DNA of 64,000 nucleotides from Monoplex corrugatus (taxonomy: Eukaryota; Mollusca; Gastropoda; Littorinimorpha; Ranellidae): positions 38,302,532 to 38,366,531 of the forward strand of contig JAPXFY010000031.1 of assembly GCA_030674185.1 (NCBI GenBank), written 5' to 3'. This document shows, piece after piece, positions 43,321 to 53,351 of this stretch (position 1 is its first letter; the number at the start of each line of letters is the position of its first letter). Made by a program: the position numbers and the translations under genes. The notes under the pieces were generated by a model. That model was given only the letters and a program-made list of their open reading frames with translations, was not told the DNA's origin and searched no databases.

Positions 43321-43334
43321 CTCTCAAAAGAACC

Positions 43335-45500
43335 AACCAGGCCTCAGGAGAAGGAGAAGGAGAAGGAGACGAAGGAGAAGAAGAAGAAAGGGACAGACAG
43401 AGAAATAGTAAGAGAAAAGCAAGGAGAAGGGGAGAGACGAAGGAGAAGACGAAAGGGACAGAGAAGTAGAAAGAGAAAAGCAAGGAGAAGGGGAGAGAAG
43501 AAGGAGAAGAAAAATAGGACAGAGATGTAGGAAGAAAAGAAGGAGAAGAAGAGAGAAGAAGGAGAAGAAGAGGAGAGAAAAAGGAGAAGAAGAAAGGGAC
43601 AGAGAGGCAGAAAGAGAAGAACAAGGAGAAGAAGAGGGCATAAGAAGAAGAAGGAGAGAAGAAAGGACAGAGAAGTAGACAGAGAAGAACAAGAAGAAGG
43701 GGAGAGAAGAAGGAGAAGAAAAGGACAGAGACGTAGATAGAGAAGAACAAGAAGAAGGAGAAGAAAAAGGATAGAGAAGTAGACAGAGAAGAACAAGAAG
43801 AAGGAAAAGAAAAGTACAGAGAAGTAGACAGAGAAGAACAAGAAGAAGGGGAGACAACAAGGAGAAGAAAAGGACAGAGAAGTACACAGAGAAGAAGAAG
43901 AAGAAAGGGAGAGAAGAAGAAGAAGAAAAGGACAGAGAAGTAGACAGAGAACAAGAGAGAAGGGGAGAGAAGTAGACAAAGAAGAACAAGAAGAAAGGAG
44001 AGAAGGAGAAGAAAAGGACAGAGAAGTAGACAAAGAAGAAGAAGAAGAAAGGGAGAGAAGAGAAAAAAAAAGGACAGAGAAGTAGACAGAGAAGAACAAG
44101 AAGAAGGGGAGAGAGAAGGAGCGAGAAAAGGACAGAGGAGTGGACAGAGAAGAACGGGAAAGAACAAGAAGGAGAAGAAAAGGACAGAGAAGTAGACAAA
44201 GAAGAACAAGAAGAAGGGGAGAGAAGAAGGACGAGAAAAGGACAGAGAAGTGGACAGAGAAGAACGGGAAGAACAACAAGGAAGAAGAAAAGGACAGAGA
44301 AGTAGACAGAGAAGAACAAGAAGAAGGGGAGAAGAAGAAGAAAAGGACAGAGAAGTAGACAGAGAAGAACAAGAAGAAGAAGAAAGACAAAGAAGAACAG
44401 AGAGAAGAGAGGAGGAGAAGAAAAGGACAGAGAAATAGACAGAGAAGAACAAGAAGAAGGGGAGAAGAAGAAGAAGAAAAGGACAGAGAAGTAGACAGAG
44501 AAGAACAAGAAGAAGGGAGAGAGAAAAGGACAGAGAAGTAACAGAGAAGAACAAGAAGAAGGGAGAGAAGAAGAAGAAAAGGACAGAGAAGTAGACAAAG
44601 AAGAAGAAGAAAGGGAGAGAAGAAGAAAAGAAGACAGAGAAGTAGACAGAGAAGAAACAAGAAGAAGGGGAGAGAAGAAGAAGAAGAAAAGTACAGAGAA
44701 GTAGACAGAGAAGAACAAGAAGATAGGGAGAGAAGAAAAGGACAGAGAAGTAGACAGAGAAGAACAAGAAGAAGGGGAGAGAAGAAGAAGAAAAGGACAG
44801 AGAAGTAGACAAAGAAGAAGAAGAAGAAGGGAGAGAAAGAAGAAAAGGACAGAGAAGTAGACAGAGAAGAACAAGAAGAAGGGGAGAGAAGGAGTAGAAA
44901 AGGACAGAGAAGAGACAGAGAAGAACAAGAAGAAGGGGAGAGAAGAAGGACGAGAAAAGGACAAAGAAGTGACAGTGAAGAACGGGAAGAACAAGGAGAA
45001 GAAAAGGACAGAGAAGTAGACAGAGAAGAACAAGAAGAAGGGGAGAGAAGGAGTAGAAAAGGACAGAGAAGAAGACAGAGAAGAACAAGAAGAAGGGGAG
45101 AGAAGAAGGACGAGAAAAGGACAGAGAAGTGGACAGAGAAGAACGGGAAGAACAAGGAGAAGAAAAGGACAGAGAAGTAGACAAAGAAGAACAAGAAGAA
45201 GGAGGAGAAAAGGACAGAGAAGTAGACAGAGAAGAACAAGAAGGGAGAGAAGAAGAAGAAAAGGACAGAGAAGTAGACAGAAAAGAACAAGAAGGGGAGA
45301 GAAGAAGGACAAGAAAATGACAGAGAAGCAGAAAGTGAATAAGCAGAAACAGGAGTAGAGGAAGGAGAAGAAGAAGAAAAGGGAGAGAGAAGCAGAATGT
45401 GAAAAACAAAGAGGGAAAGGGGAGAGAAGGAGAAGAAAGGGACATAGAAGTAGAAAGAGAAGAAAAAGGAGAATTTGGAAGACAGGGAGAAAAGGGAAGA
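43335..45500. repeat. 2.1-kb polypurine minisatellite
   Basis: Purine-rich on + with a loose ~60-bp period: gagaagtagacagagaagaa, caagaagaaggggagagaag, aagaagaaaaggaca. Because pyrimidines on + are rare, stop codons on minus almost never arise, and Ser/Leu/Phe ORFs of more than 600 codons appear in all three minus frames; they are not genes. In the TPP2 transcript this is a 2-kb U/C tract. Confidence 0.92.
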
Positions 45501-45624
45501 AGAAGACAGATCATCATCATGTCATAATCAATTATCTTCCCTTAACCCTTCTCCCACTTACCTGATACAGTTATCTCTAACTGCCATATTATCTGAGGTG
45601 GACGTTACATTAAATTGGAATCAA

Positions 45625-46138
45625 ACGGAAAAAGAAGAGGAGAAGAAGAAAAAGAAGAAGAGAAAGAGGACGAAAAACATGAAGAAGAAAACAAAGAGAA
45701 GATGAAGAAGAAGAAGGAGAAAAGAAGAGGAGAAGAAACAGAACAGAAAGGAGAGAGGAAGAAAACCATGAAGGACAGAAAGAGAAGAAGAAAGACAAGA
45801 AGGAGAAAATGAGAAGTAGAAGGAGAAGAAGAAGAAGAAGAAAAAAGAAGCAGAACAGTAAGGAGAACAATAAAGAGGAGATGAAAAAGAAGACGAAGAA
45901 ATAGAGGAAGAAAAAGAAAGAAAAAGAGAACAAGATGGAAAAGAAGACAGCAAAGAAAGAAAAGAAAGAAGAAAAAAGAAAAGAAGAAAGAAAAGAAAAA
46001 GAAGAAGAAAGAAAAAGAAAGAAAAAGAGAAGAAAAAGAAAAGGAAAAGAAGAAGAGACGAAGGAAAAGAAGAAGAAAGAGAAGAAGGAGGAAAAGAAGA
46101 CAGAGAAGAAAAATAAGGAAGACAAGAAAGAGAAGACA
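45625..46138. repeat. Second polypurine tract (GAA/AGA rich)
   Basis: Irregular gaagaagaaaaa sequence ending 9 bp from the exon 9 donor. No clear unit length, unlike the tract at 43335. Confidence 0.9.
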
Positions 46139-46146
46139 ACTCATAC

Positions 46147-46246
46147 CACATGGAAGGTATAGGTCAAATCCAAGGCGTAGATCTGCCGACCTTCAGGTAG
46201 CCTGTCCCGGGAGCTGGACAGGGGCTGGAGTTTGTGGTTCACAGGT
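46147..46246 (-). CDS. TPP2: TPP2 exon 9 of window
   Basis: Encodes (R)PVNHKLQPLSSSRDRLPEG then RQIYALDLTYTFHV, matching TPP2 LRPV..K..PL.SRD.LP..RQ.Y...LTY.F. The acceptor is GTGTACAG before ACCTGT and the donor is CATGTG before GTATGA. Its donor opens directly into the polypurine tract of the next intron, which is polypyrimidine in the transcript. Confidence 0.92.
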
Positions 46247-46374
46247 CTGTACACACAACCCAACAGAGAACAAGTTACAACTGAATGCTTGCATGTATGT
46301 GCACATCTCTGAACTCCCTGCCCTTTCCCACCCCATGGGCATGCAGGGATTGTTTCAGTATTAATGATATCCCT

Positions 46375-47075
46375 GCCTTCTGGACATTCATGGACTCAAA
46401 TCTGATATTTGATCCTGCCTTCTGGCAATTCATGGACTCAAAAGATCTGAATCCTGCCTTCTGGAAATCCATGGACTCAAGATCTGATCCTTGCCTTCTG
46501 GAAATCCATGGACTCAAATCTGATAGTTGATCCCTGCTTCTGGCAATTCATGGACTCAAAGATCTGATTCCTGCCTTCTGGAAATTAATGGACTCAAATC
46601 TGATCCTTGCCTTCTGGAAATTTGTGGAAATCAGATCTGATTCCCTGCCTTCTGGAAATTCATGGACTCAAGATCTGACCCTTGCCTTCTGGAAAATTTG
46701 TGACTCAAAATTGATCCTTGCCTTCTGAAAATTGTGGACTCAAGATCCGTTCCTGCCTTCTGGAAATTCATGGACTCAAGATCCAATTCCCTGCCTTCTG
46801 GAAATTCATGGACTCAAAACCTGATTCCTGACTTTTGGAAATTCATGGACTCAAATCTGTACCTGCCTTCTGGAAATTCATGGACTCAAAATCTGTACCT
46901 GCCTTCTGGAAATTCATGGACTCAAGATATGTACCGCCTTCTGAAAATTCATGGACTCAAGATCTGATCTTTGCTTCTGTAAATTCACGGACTCACGATC
47001 TGATCCTTGCCTTCTGGAAATTCATGGACGCAAGATCTGATCCTGACTTCTAAAAACTTGTGGACTCAAGATCTG
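46375..47075. repeat. ~36-bp minisatellite, about 19 copies
   Basis: Unit ttctggaaattcatggactc plus aagatctgatcctgcc with single-base and small indels. It lies in the intron just upstream of exon 9 (transcript sense). Confidence 0.9.
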
Positions 47076-47567
47076 TTATCTTAACACTCCACTCATTCTG
47101 GCGGAGTCAACTTAATATTCCATACGTTCATTATGATGGGCAGTGCAGACTGAACTCAATATATGAGAAACAATAATACTAATAATATAATAATTCCATT
47201 CATTAGCGCAAAAATACATATCAGAGAATGCTTGTTGCACTTTACAAACGGCATAAACATTGCAATGTTATATTACAGTAATGCGGTACAACAATATGAT
47301 ACATGCACTAACACATCAATGCAGCATGAACACTCAATGCCAATACATTATAATGCAGTACAAACATTACATATGAGTCCACAGCATAAATATCATAAGA
47401 ACAACCACCAACAAGTAAACAACACCTGAACAACCCACCAACAGCAAATACACGCACATTTATGCGCGTGCCTACACGTAAGTGAGACAGACACATCACG
47501 GACAGACACAGAGATGTGGACAGACAGATGAAACAGATGGAGAAAAACCCAAATCAAACAGCGTTAC

Positions 47568-47668
47568 CTGAGGGGCTGAACGACATGCTTGAACGAAACG
47601 GACGGAGACACCTCTTCTGCTTTCAGAGGACTGATCAGATCAAAACGTGTGATTCCCTGAGATGCTTG
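47568..47668 (-). CDS. TPP2: TPP2 exon 8 of window
   Basis: Encodes QASQGITRFDLISPLKAEEV then SPSVSFKHVVQPL(R), equivalent to TPP2 HASEGI.RFDV.S.LK.ED..P.ITLK..VQ.LRP. The acceptor is TTGCTGCAG... read as TGTTGCAG before CAAGCA, and the donor is CCTCAG before GTAACG. It leaves two bases of the Arg codon. Confidence 0.93.
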
Positions 47669-47671
47669 CTG

Positions 47672-48032
47672 CAACACACACACACCACAGACACACACAC
47701 ACACACACACAGACACACACACACACAGTGTAAAAATAATGAACACACACAAACCCCATAAAAACAACAAATACACATTTAAAGTAAAAACAACACACAC
47801 ATTAAAAGCAACACCCACACATAAAAACAGCACACAAACACACACATTAAAAACAACATACAAACATAAAACAACACACACACACACAATTAAAAACGAC
47901 ATATGCATACACAAGAAAAAGCAACACACACACATACACACACAAACAACACACACACACACATACACCGCAACACAAAACACACACAAGCACACACACA
48001 CACACAAGCACACACACACACACACACACACA
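47672..48032. repeat. (CA)n and aaaacaacacacac repeats between exons 8 and 7
   Basis: CA runs flank a degenerate repeat of about 30 bp (cacacattaaaaacaacac..). It fills almost the whole 376-bp intron from exon to exon. Confidence 0.85.
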
Positions 48033-48044
48033 GAGGGAACTGAC

Positions 48045-48161
48045 CATGACAGGCTGTCGCTGAAACAACTGAGCACCGTAGAAAGAGATGGAGTAGGTGA
48101 TGGTGGTGTCTCCCAGGTTAGCCCACCACTTGGCTATACTCAGCTCTAGCGTTTGGTTCCC
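48045..48161 (-). CDS. TPP2: TPP2 exon 7 of window
   Basis: Exactly 39 codons: GNQTLELSIAKWWANLGDTT then ITYSISFYGAQLFQRQPVM, matching TPP2 IARWWASL.D..I.Y.ISF.G. The acceptor is TTTATAG before GGGAAC and the donor is GTCATG before GTCAGT. A (CA)n tract lies just beyond the donor. Confidence 0.95.
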
Positions 48162-48254
48162 CTATAAACATAACAACAATAATAATAATGACAATAAATA
48201 ATAATCATAATAAATCATAAGAATCATAAACAAAAAGAAAAAAACAATAATAAT

Positions 48255-48873
48255 CAGTGATTCACATTTTCTGAACCCCCAATAGGACACAGTGTCCTGG
48301 ACATAGAAAATTAATAGGACACAGTGTCCTGGCTATGAAAAAACAATAGGACACCATTTTTTCGCAAAAAAACAAGTGTTTATTTAAAATAAGTCCAGTA
48401 ATGCAGAACTCTGATATACCATAAAGCATTTGCAACAAAAATTACTAATTTTTAGTAATTACATCTTAAACAACACACAAATGAAATAATCAACAAACGG
48501 TTATTGTAAGTTAATACTGAAGTCGCACCTTGCTTCAAAATCAGTAAAACAAAAACAAAACAATGTCCCCGATAACGTGCGAAGCTAAAAATAGCACACT
48601 CGCGGAGTGCTGGGCGATGGCTGACACTGTGATAGGCTGTCACTGTGTCAGCGGGCGTGTCAGCGACTACAAGGGCCTCGCACAGCCAGCGCTGCCGTTC
48701 AACGCGCTCGATAAAACAACTTGGCGTGTCCGCGACTTCCATGTAATAATCGGACACGGGTCCGCTCGGATAGCATATCAATCGGACAGCGGGTCCGCTC
48801 AGAAGCAAAACAATCGGTCATTTCAAATTTCAATCGGTCAATGTCCAGAGTCCGAGGGAAATGTGAAACACTG
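48255..48873. mobile_element. hAT-like MITE with CAGTG.TTCACATTT ends
   Basis: The left end CAGTGATTCACATTTTCTG and the inverted right end CAGTGTTTCACATTTCCCT agree at 15 of 19 positions, with ATAAT flanking both sides. The palindrome AGGACACAGTGTCCT occurs twice near the left end (about 48285 and 48316), and ggaca.gggtccgctc occurs twice near the right end, likely subterminal binding repeats. The 619-bp element has no transposase ORF. Confidence 0.8.
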
Positions 48874-49135
48874 ATAATAGTGATAAAATGATGACGATTA
48901 TAAACAAAAACTGATAACGATAATTACATACAAACATATAACAACAACAATAACATCAAAAACAAAAATTATACTAATAATAATAATAACAGAAAATAAT
49001 TATAACAATATATAATAATAACAACAATAATAACAGACCAGACAATAATTATAATAACAATCATATTCATCATCATCAAATTAATAATAATAACAATAAT
49101 AATAATAAAAAGAATTACATGATGATAATAACTGA

Positions 49136-49252
49136 TCATGATTTACACAATCTTCAGGCATTTGAATGCTGCATAAGACACTGTACATAACGCCACACAC
49201 ACATTCAACAACCACACATACACACATATACAAATAAAAGCCACACACGCAT

Positions 49253-49295
<43 letters not shown>

Positions 49296-49310
49296 ACACA
49301 AAATCCCTAC
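49136..49310. repeat. Duplicated segment, copy 1
   Basis: The sequence from tcatgatttacacaatcttc through gcacacgcatgcgc-type CA repeat to caccacacaaaatc is repeated at 53188-53350, apparently identical apart from CA number. Here it is followed by unique sequence. Confidence 0.9.
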
Positions 49311-49865
49311 ATAATTCCAATGCTTCCTTAAGCAAATAGAAAATGACAAAAATGTCAAAATAAAACAGACAACAATTTCTCCAAAGACATACTGACAACA
49401 ACATTACATCAATAACAATCTCTCTCTGAGATGCTTTACTGAGCAACATAAAAAAACTCACACAAACTACGAAAAAAGAATCAGAACAAGTATTTAACAC
49501 AACCAGACAAGACAGGTGCAGATTTTCTGCCAACTGGCCTTTGTCAAGCGTAAGATCATAAACTAACACAAAATACAAAAAGTATGAGAAAACGACCAAA
49601 ACTTCCCTGCTGTTTTGTCCAGTGTGTGAAAAGGACTAAACTGACTTTCAGTCTTTTTCTCCTACCTTGTGTATTTGATGTTTGCTTGTTTGACAAAGGC
49701 CAGCTGGCCGAAAATTTGCGCCTGTCTTGTCTGGTCACATTAAATACGCGTTCTGATTCTTTTCTCTCGTTTTTTCTGGTTCCTGTTTGCTTGAACGCGG
49801 GCAGTCACACTTGTCTTGGATTTTGACAAAAACTAAAACAGAAAATATTCCCTCCAAATACTCAC

Positions 49866-50020
49866 CACAACAGGGAAGGCTTGCATGGTGTCCCCACGGT
49901 CAGAGATGGTGACAAATTTTTCAAACTCGCATGCTTTGTACTGACTCTGAGGCTGAAGCTGGAGTGCATGAATCAGCACACGACAGCCTTTCTCACCGTC
50001 TTCTGACTGCACTTGAACAA
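49866..50020 (-). CDS. TPP2: TPP2 exon 6 of window
   Basis: Encodes VVQVQSEDGEKGCRVLIHAL then KACEFEKFVTISDRGDTMQA and FPVV, matching the TPP2 stretch FVLHAVQL..Q..Y..HEF.KF.SL...G....AFPV. The acceptor is GTGTGCAG before TTGTTC and the donor is GTTGTG before GTGAGT. It ends in phase 0. Confidence 0.92.
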
Positions 50021-50119
50021 CTGCACACACATAAGATAACAATATCCTGACACTGGGGACAGACCTGCAAACCAGCATCAAATCTCAAACAGCAGCATTC
50101 AGGCAAAACTGAGAGTTTT

Positions 50120-50700
50120 TGTTACCGTTATTTTTGTTTAAAGCTTAGCTGACTGCATACAGCCATATTGGGACTATAACCATTTCAATACACACACATA
50201 ATACTTCCAACAGGAAAAAAACGAAAAGAAAATTAAGCATACATATCAATGCATTCGTGCATATAATCTAAGGATATCCTGGCGCTGACCACTCCATCCA
50301 ATTCATCCCACAGGGGATTCAAAAAAACATACCTGAATACAAATTGAAACATAACTAAGGACACAAAAACATATAAAAAAAGGTCTGAACTACCTGAAAA
50401 TGCCTCCACATATCTCACTTCCCTAGCACCAAATACATGTAATACATGTACCCAATTATCAATCATAAGATTATGTATACCCAATTATCAATCATAAGAT
50501 AAAGTAGTAAGACTTTATCAAACACATACAAATCACAGCAAGGGATGACAGAAAGCAAAGGAACAAGGCAGAAACAAAGAGCGTGACAGAAAAATAGAAA
50601 TTTCTAGCACAGAATTCCCAGAAGGTAGGGATACTATTTATGCTGAAAGAACCCCGGCATCCCCACGGGGGGGGTGGGGGGGGGTCAAAGAGTTAAGACA
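50120..50700 (+). repeat. SINE-like family A, copy with doubled segment
   Basis: gttatttttgtttaaagctt to ccccggcatccccacggggg. The segment tacccaattatcaatcataa is duplicated at 50450 and 50478. It ends in caaagagttaagac, reminiscent of a MITE end. Confidence 0.68.
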
Positions 50701-50959
50701 GGCAGTGAATAAACCAAACCAACTTTTATGTTATGGACTGGAACTGAACTCAAAGGACAAGAGATCTTCAGTCCATGGTTCAATCAAAAGACAAGGATCA
50801 GAAATTAAATGCCAAAGGATTCAATCTCTCTCTCACACGCACATACGTACAAGCTCGTACACACACACACACACACACACACATGTACACACATACAAAC
50901 ACCCCACACACATACACACACGCAACACATACACACACCCCACACAACATTCACACACT

Positions 50960-51175
50960 GGAGTTTAATTTTGTTCAAGAAGGATTCAATGGACAATTCC
51001 ATATGTGCTCCGCCCAAATCTGCCAGCAATTATCTGGCAGACTGTCAGTCTGCGTAAATCCCTACGCATCGGCAAAGTCTTGAAACAAAACACAAACACC
51101 ACAAAAAACAACTGAAACATTAAGATGGACACGTGAACAGGACAGCCTTCATGGTGTAGGCTGAGCTGAACTCGA
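50960..51175 (-). repeat. SINE-like family B, copy 4
   Basis: On + it reads ttgttcaagaaggattcaat, ccatatgtgctccgcccaaa, tctgccagcaattatctggc and cattaagatggacacgtgaa. Close relative of the copy at 43035; CA-rich sequence precedes it. Confidence 0.65.
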
Positions 51176-51330
51176 GACAAAACGATTTGAGTAACAGCTC
51201 TACAAATGAGCACGCACACATTGCACGCACGTGCATACACACACACTCACACACACACATTCACATGCACTCACACCTGCACACACCTACACACATGTAT
51301 ACATACACACCTATACCAACACACACTTAC

Positions 51331-51437
51331 CAGCATACGAAGCCTGACTGGGAACGGCAATAAAATGGCGACGGATCTGACCTGGACTGAAGTGTTGCTG
51401 ACTGAATTTCATTGTCAGATCTTCCGTCTGCGTCAGC
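51331..51437 (-). CDS. TPP2: TPP2 exon 5 of window
   Basis: Encodes (R)LTQTEDLTMKFSQQHFS then PGQIRRHFIAVPSQASYA. PGQIRRHFI is a highly conserved TPP2 signature. The acceptor is TAATCAG before GCTGAC and the donor is TATGCTG before GTAAGT. Incoming phase 2 and outgoing phase 1 both fit the neighbours. Confidence 0.95.
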
Positions 51438-51829
51438 CTGATTACACAAACACACACACACATGCATGCGCACACACACACACGCGCGCGCACACACATG
51501 CACAATCACAAGGGATAATAAATCAATCAATTAAAAAGAAACAATTACATACACAATCAAACTCGCTCATGCTAACAGACATAACCACACTGTCATGTGC
51601 ACAGGGTAATGTGTGCACGTTTTTTGTATCACCCCTTGGAACCTTCCATGATGCGGGGGGAAACTGATCGTCACCTATAAAATGACGACTTCTGGGCTTT
51701 TTTCCCTTGTCTTCTTTGTGCTCTTGGATGGTTCTTTGACAGCACTCCTCTCCCTCATAAAATGAAAACAACAAGATACGCAGTGACAAGCCAGTGCAGG
51801 CTTGGGCCATGGGGAACGGTCTGGTCCGA

Positions 51830-52560
51830 CTGGTTCACAAGGTAGCCACATCTGTATGAAAATTCGGTTTGAGGGGTGGATGCCTGATCCAGCCCTTGGT
51901 CCTAAGCTGTTAGGACTCTGCTGCGTACCTGGGTGTTTCGGTCGGTTAATGAAGCCTCTGATTTGTCCTGCTCCCTGGGATTTGCAGTAACAGATAGTTA
52001 GTTACTTGAAAGCATTTAAACTATTGGAACTGTGAGAAATGAAGATAACTGAAATCGTCTGTGCAGCAGGAAAAATTATGTGGTCGGGGGAAATACATTT
52101 ATATACAGTGATGAACTGAATGCAGAACAATATCGATGCCGTGAAAGTTGAATTGTGAGTAACTGTCCAGAAAGTGTTTGTGCAGTGAAAGATTCCTTGT
52201 GAAGGACTGTTTGGGAAGGAAAAATAACTGAATGAGTAAATGATTACCTGCCTTCCATTGAACAGTGGACATTGAACATTTATCTCTTTATTTTCTTATG
52301 TGTTTGTTGATCCCGCCGGATAAAGATGAACTGAGGGTTCCTGATTGGTTACAAATATCAAAATCTCAGCTTACTGTTCTATTAATGTTGAACATTATGA
52401 AATGTGATTGGATTGTTATATATCATAAGTGTTCATTGGTCTTTATCTGTTAAGTCCAAGATTGTCAGTCTGCTGTCTTGTTTGCAGAGGTGGATGAGGT
52501 GACTGAATGGATGGTTGTGTGTGATTGGGGAAAACACATAGAACACGCACCTACACACAC
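51830..52560. other. Intron sequence, nothing recognised
   Basis: Unique sequence with no long ORF, tandem repeat or recognisable element end. Confidence 0.5.
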
Positions 52561-52879
52561 ACAATTTATATCATAACTCTAGTCTTCTGTCTTTCATTCT
52601 CTTTCTGTCAGTCACCATAAACCAACTTTTAACACACACACATATATACAAACAAAACAAACAAACAAACAAAAAATGAACACAGAATCACATCCACACA
52701 CACACACACACACTCTCTCTCTCTCTCTCACACCAACACACACGCACGCCACACACATATATATACATACACACAAAACAAACTGAATGAAAAGAAGATA
52801 CAAATTGGCTAAATAAACAAGAACATGAAAGAAGAGAAAAAAATGATGATGGTGATGATAATGACGACGATGAATAACT

Positions 52880-53110
52880 GAGGAAAAGAGAAGTAGAACA
52901 TGAAACAAAGGAAGAAGAAAAAAGAAGAGGAAAAAGAACAACTAGAAAAAGAAGAAAAAAAAGACGAGGAAGAAGAAGAAAAGAAGAAAAAGAAGAAGAA
53001 GAAAGAAGAAAAAGGAGGAGGAGGAGGAGAAGAAGAAGTAAAAGACGAAGAAGATGATGATGATGACGATGATGATGAAAGATGATGAAAAAAAGATGAA
53101 GATAATGACA
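52880..53110. repeat. Third polypurine tract with GATGAT end
   Basis: gaagaagaaaaaagaagagg-type sequence passing into gatgatgatgatgacgatga. The short Lys/Glu ORF over it is an artefact. Confidence 0.88.
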
Positions 53111-53187
53111 ATGAAGATGATAAGTTCAAAACCCATTCAATAATTCTCTGAGCCAACACACCCACGCACACACTGAAACACATTTTT

Positions 53188-53304
53188 TCATGATTTACAC
53201 AATCTTCAGGCATTTGAATGCTGCATAAGACACTGTACATAACGCCACACACACATTCAACAACCACACATACACACATATACAAATAAAAGCCACACAC
53301 GCAT

Positions 53305-53339
<35 letters not shown>

Positions 53340-53350
53340 ACACAAAATCT
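53188..53350. repeat. Duplicated segment, copy 2, at the satellite edge
   Basis: Same sequence as 49136-49310. Its end caccacacaaaatc runs directly into the first 46-bp satellite unit (tagctgtgttctg). Confidence 0.9.
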
Positions 53351-53351
53351 A

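Noticed and set aside
43292..45520. Very long minus-strand ORFs (up to ~740 codons) rich in Ser, Leu, Phe
   Set aside because: They exist in all three minus frames over a polypurine minisatellite; the absence of stops follows from base composition, and there is no domain.
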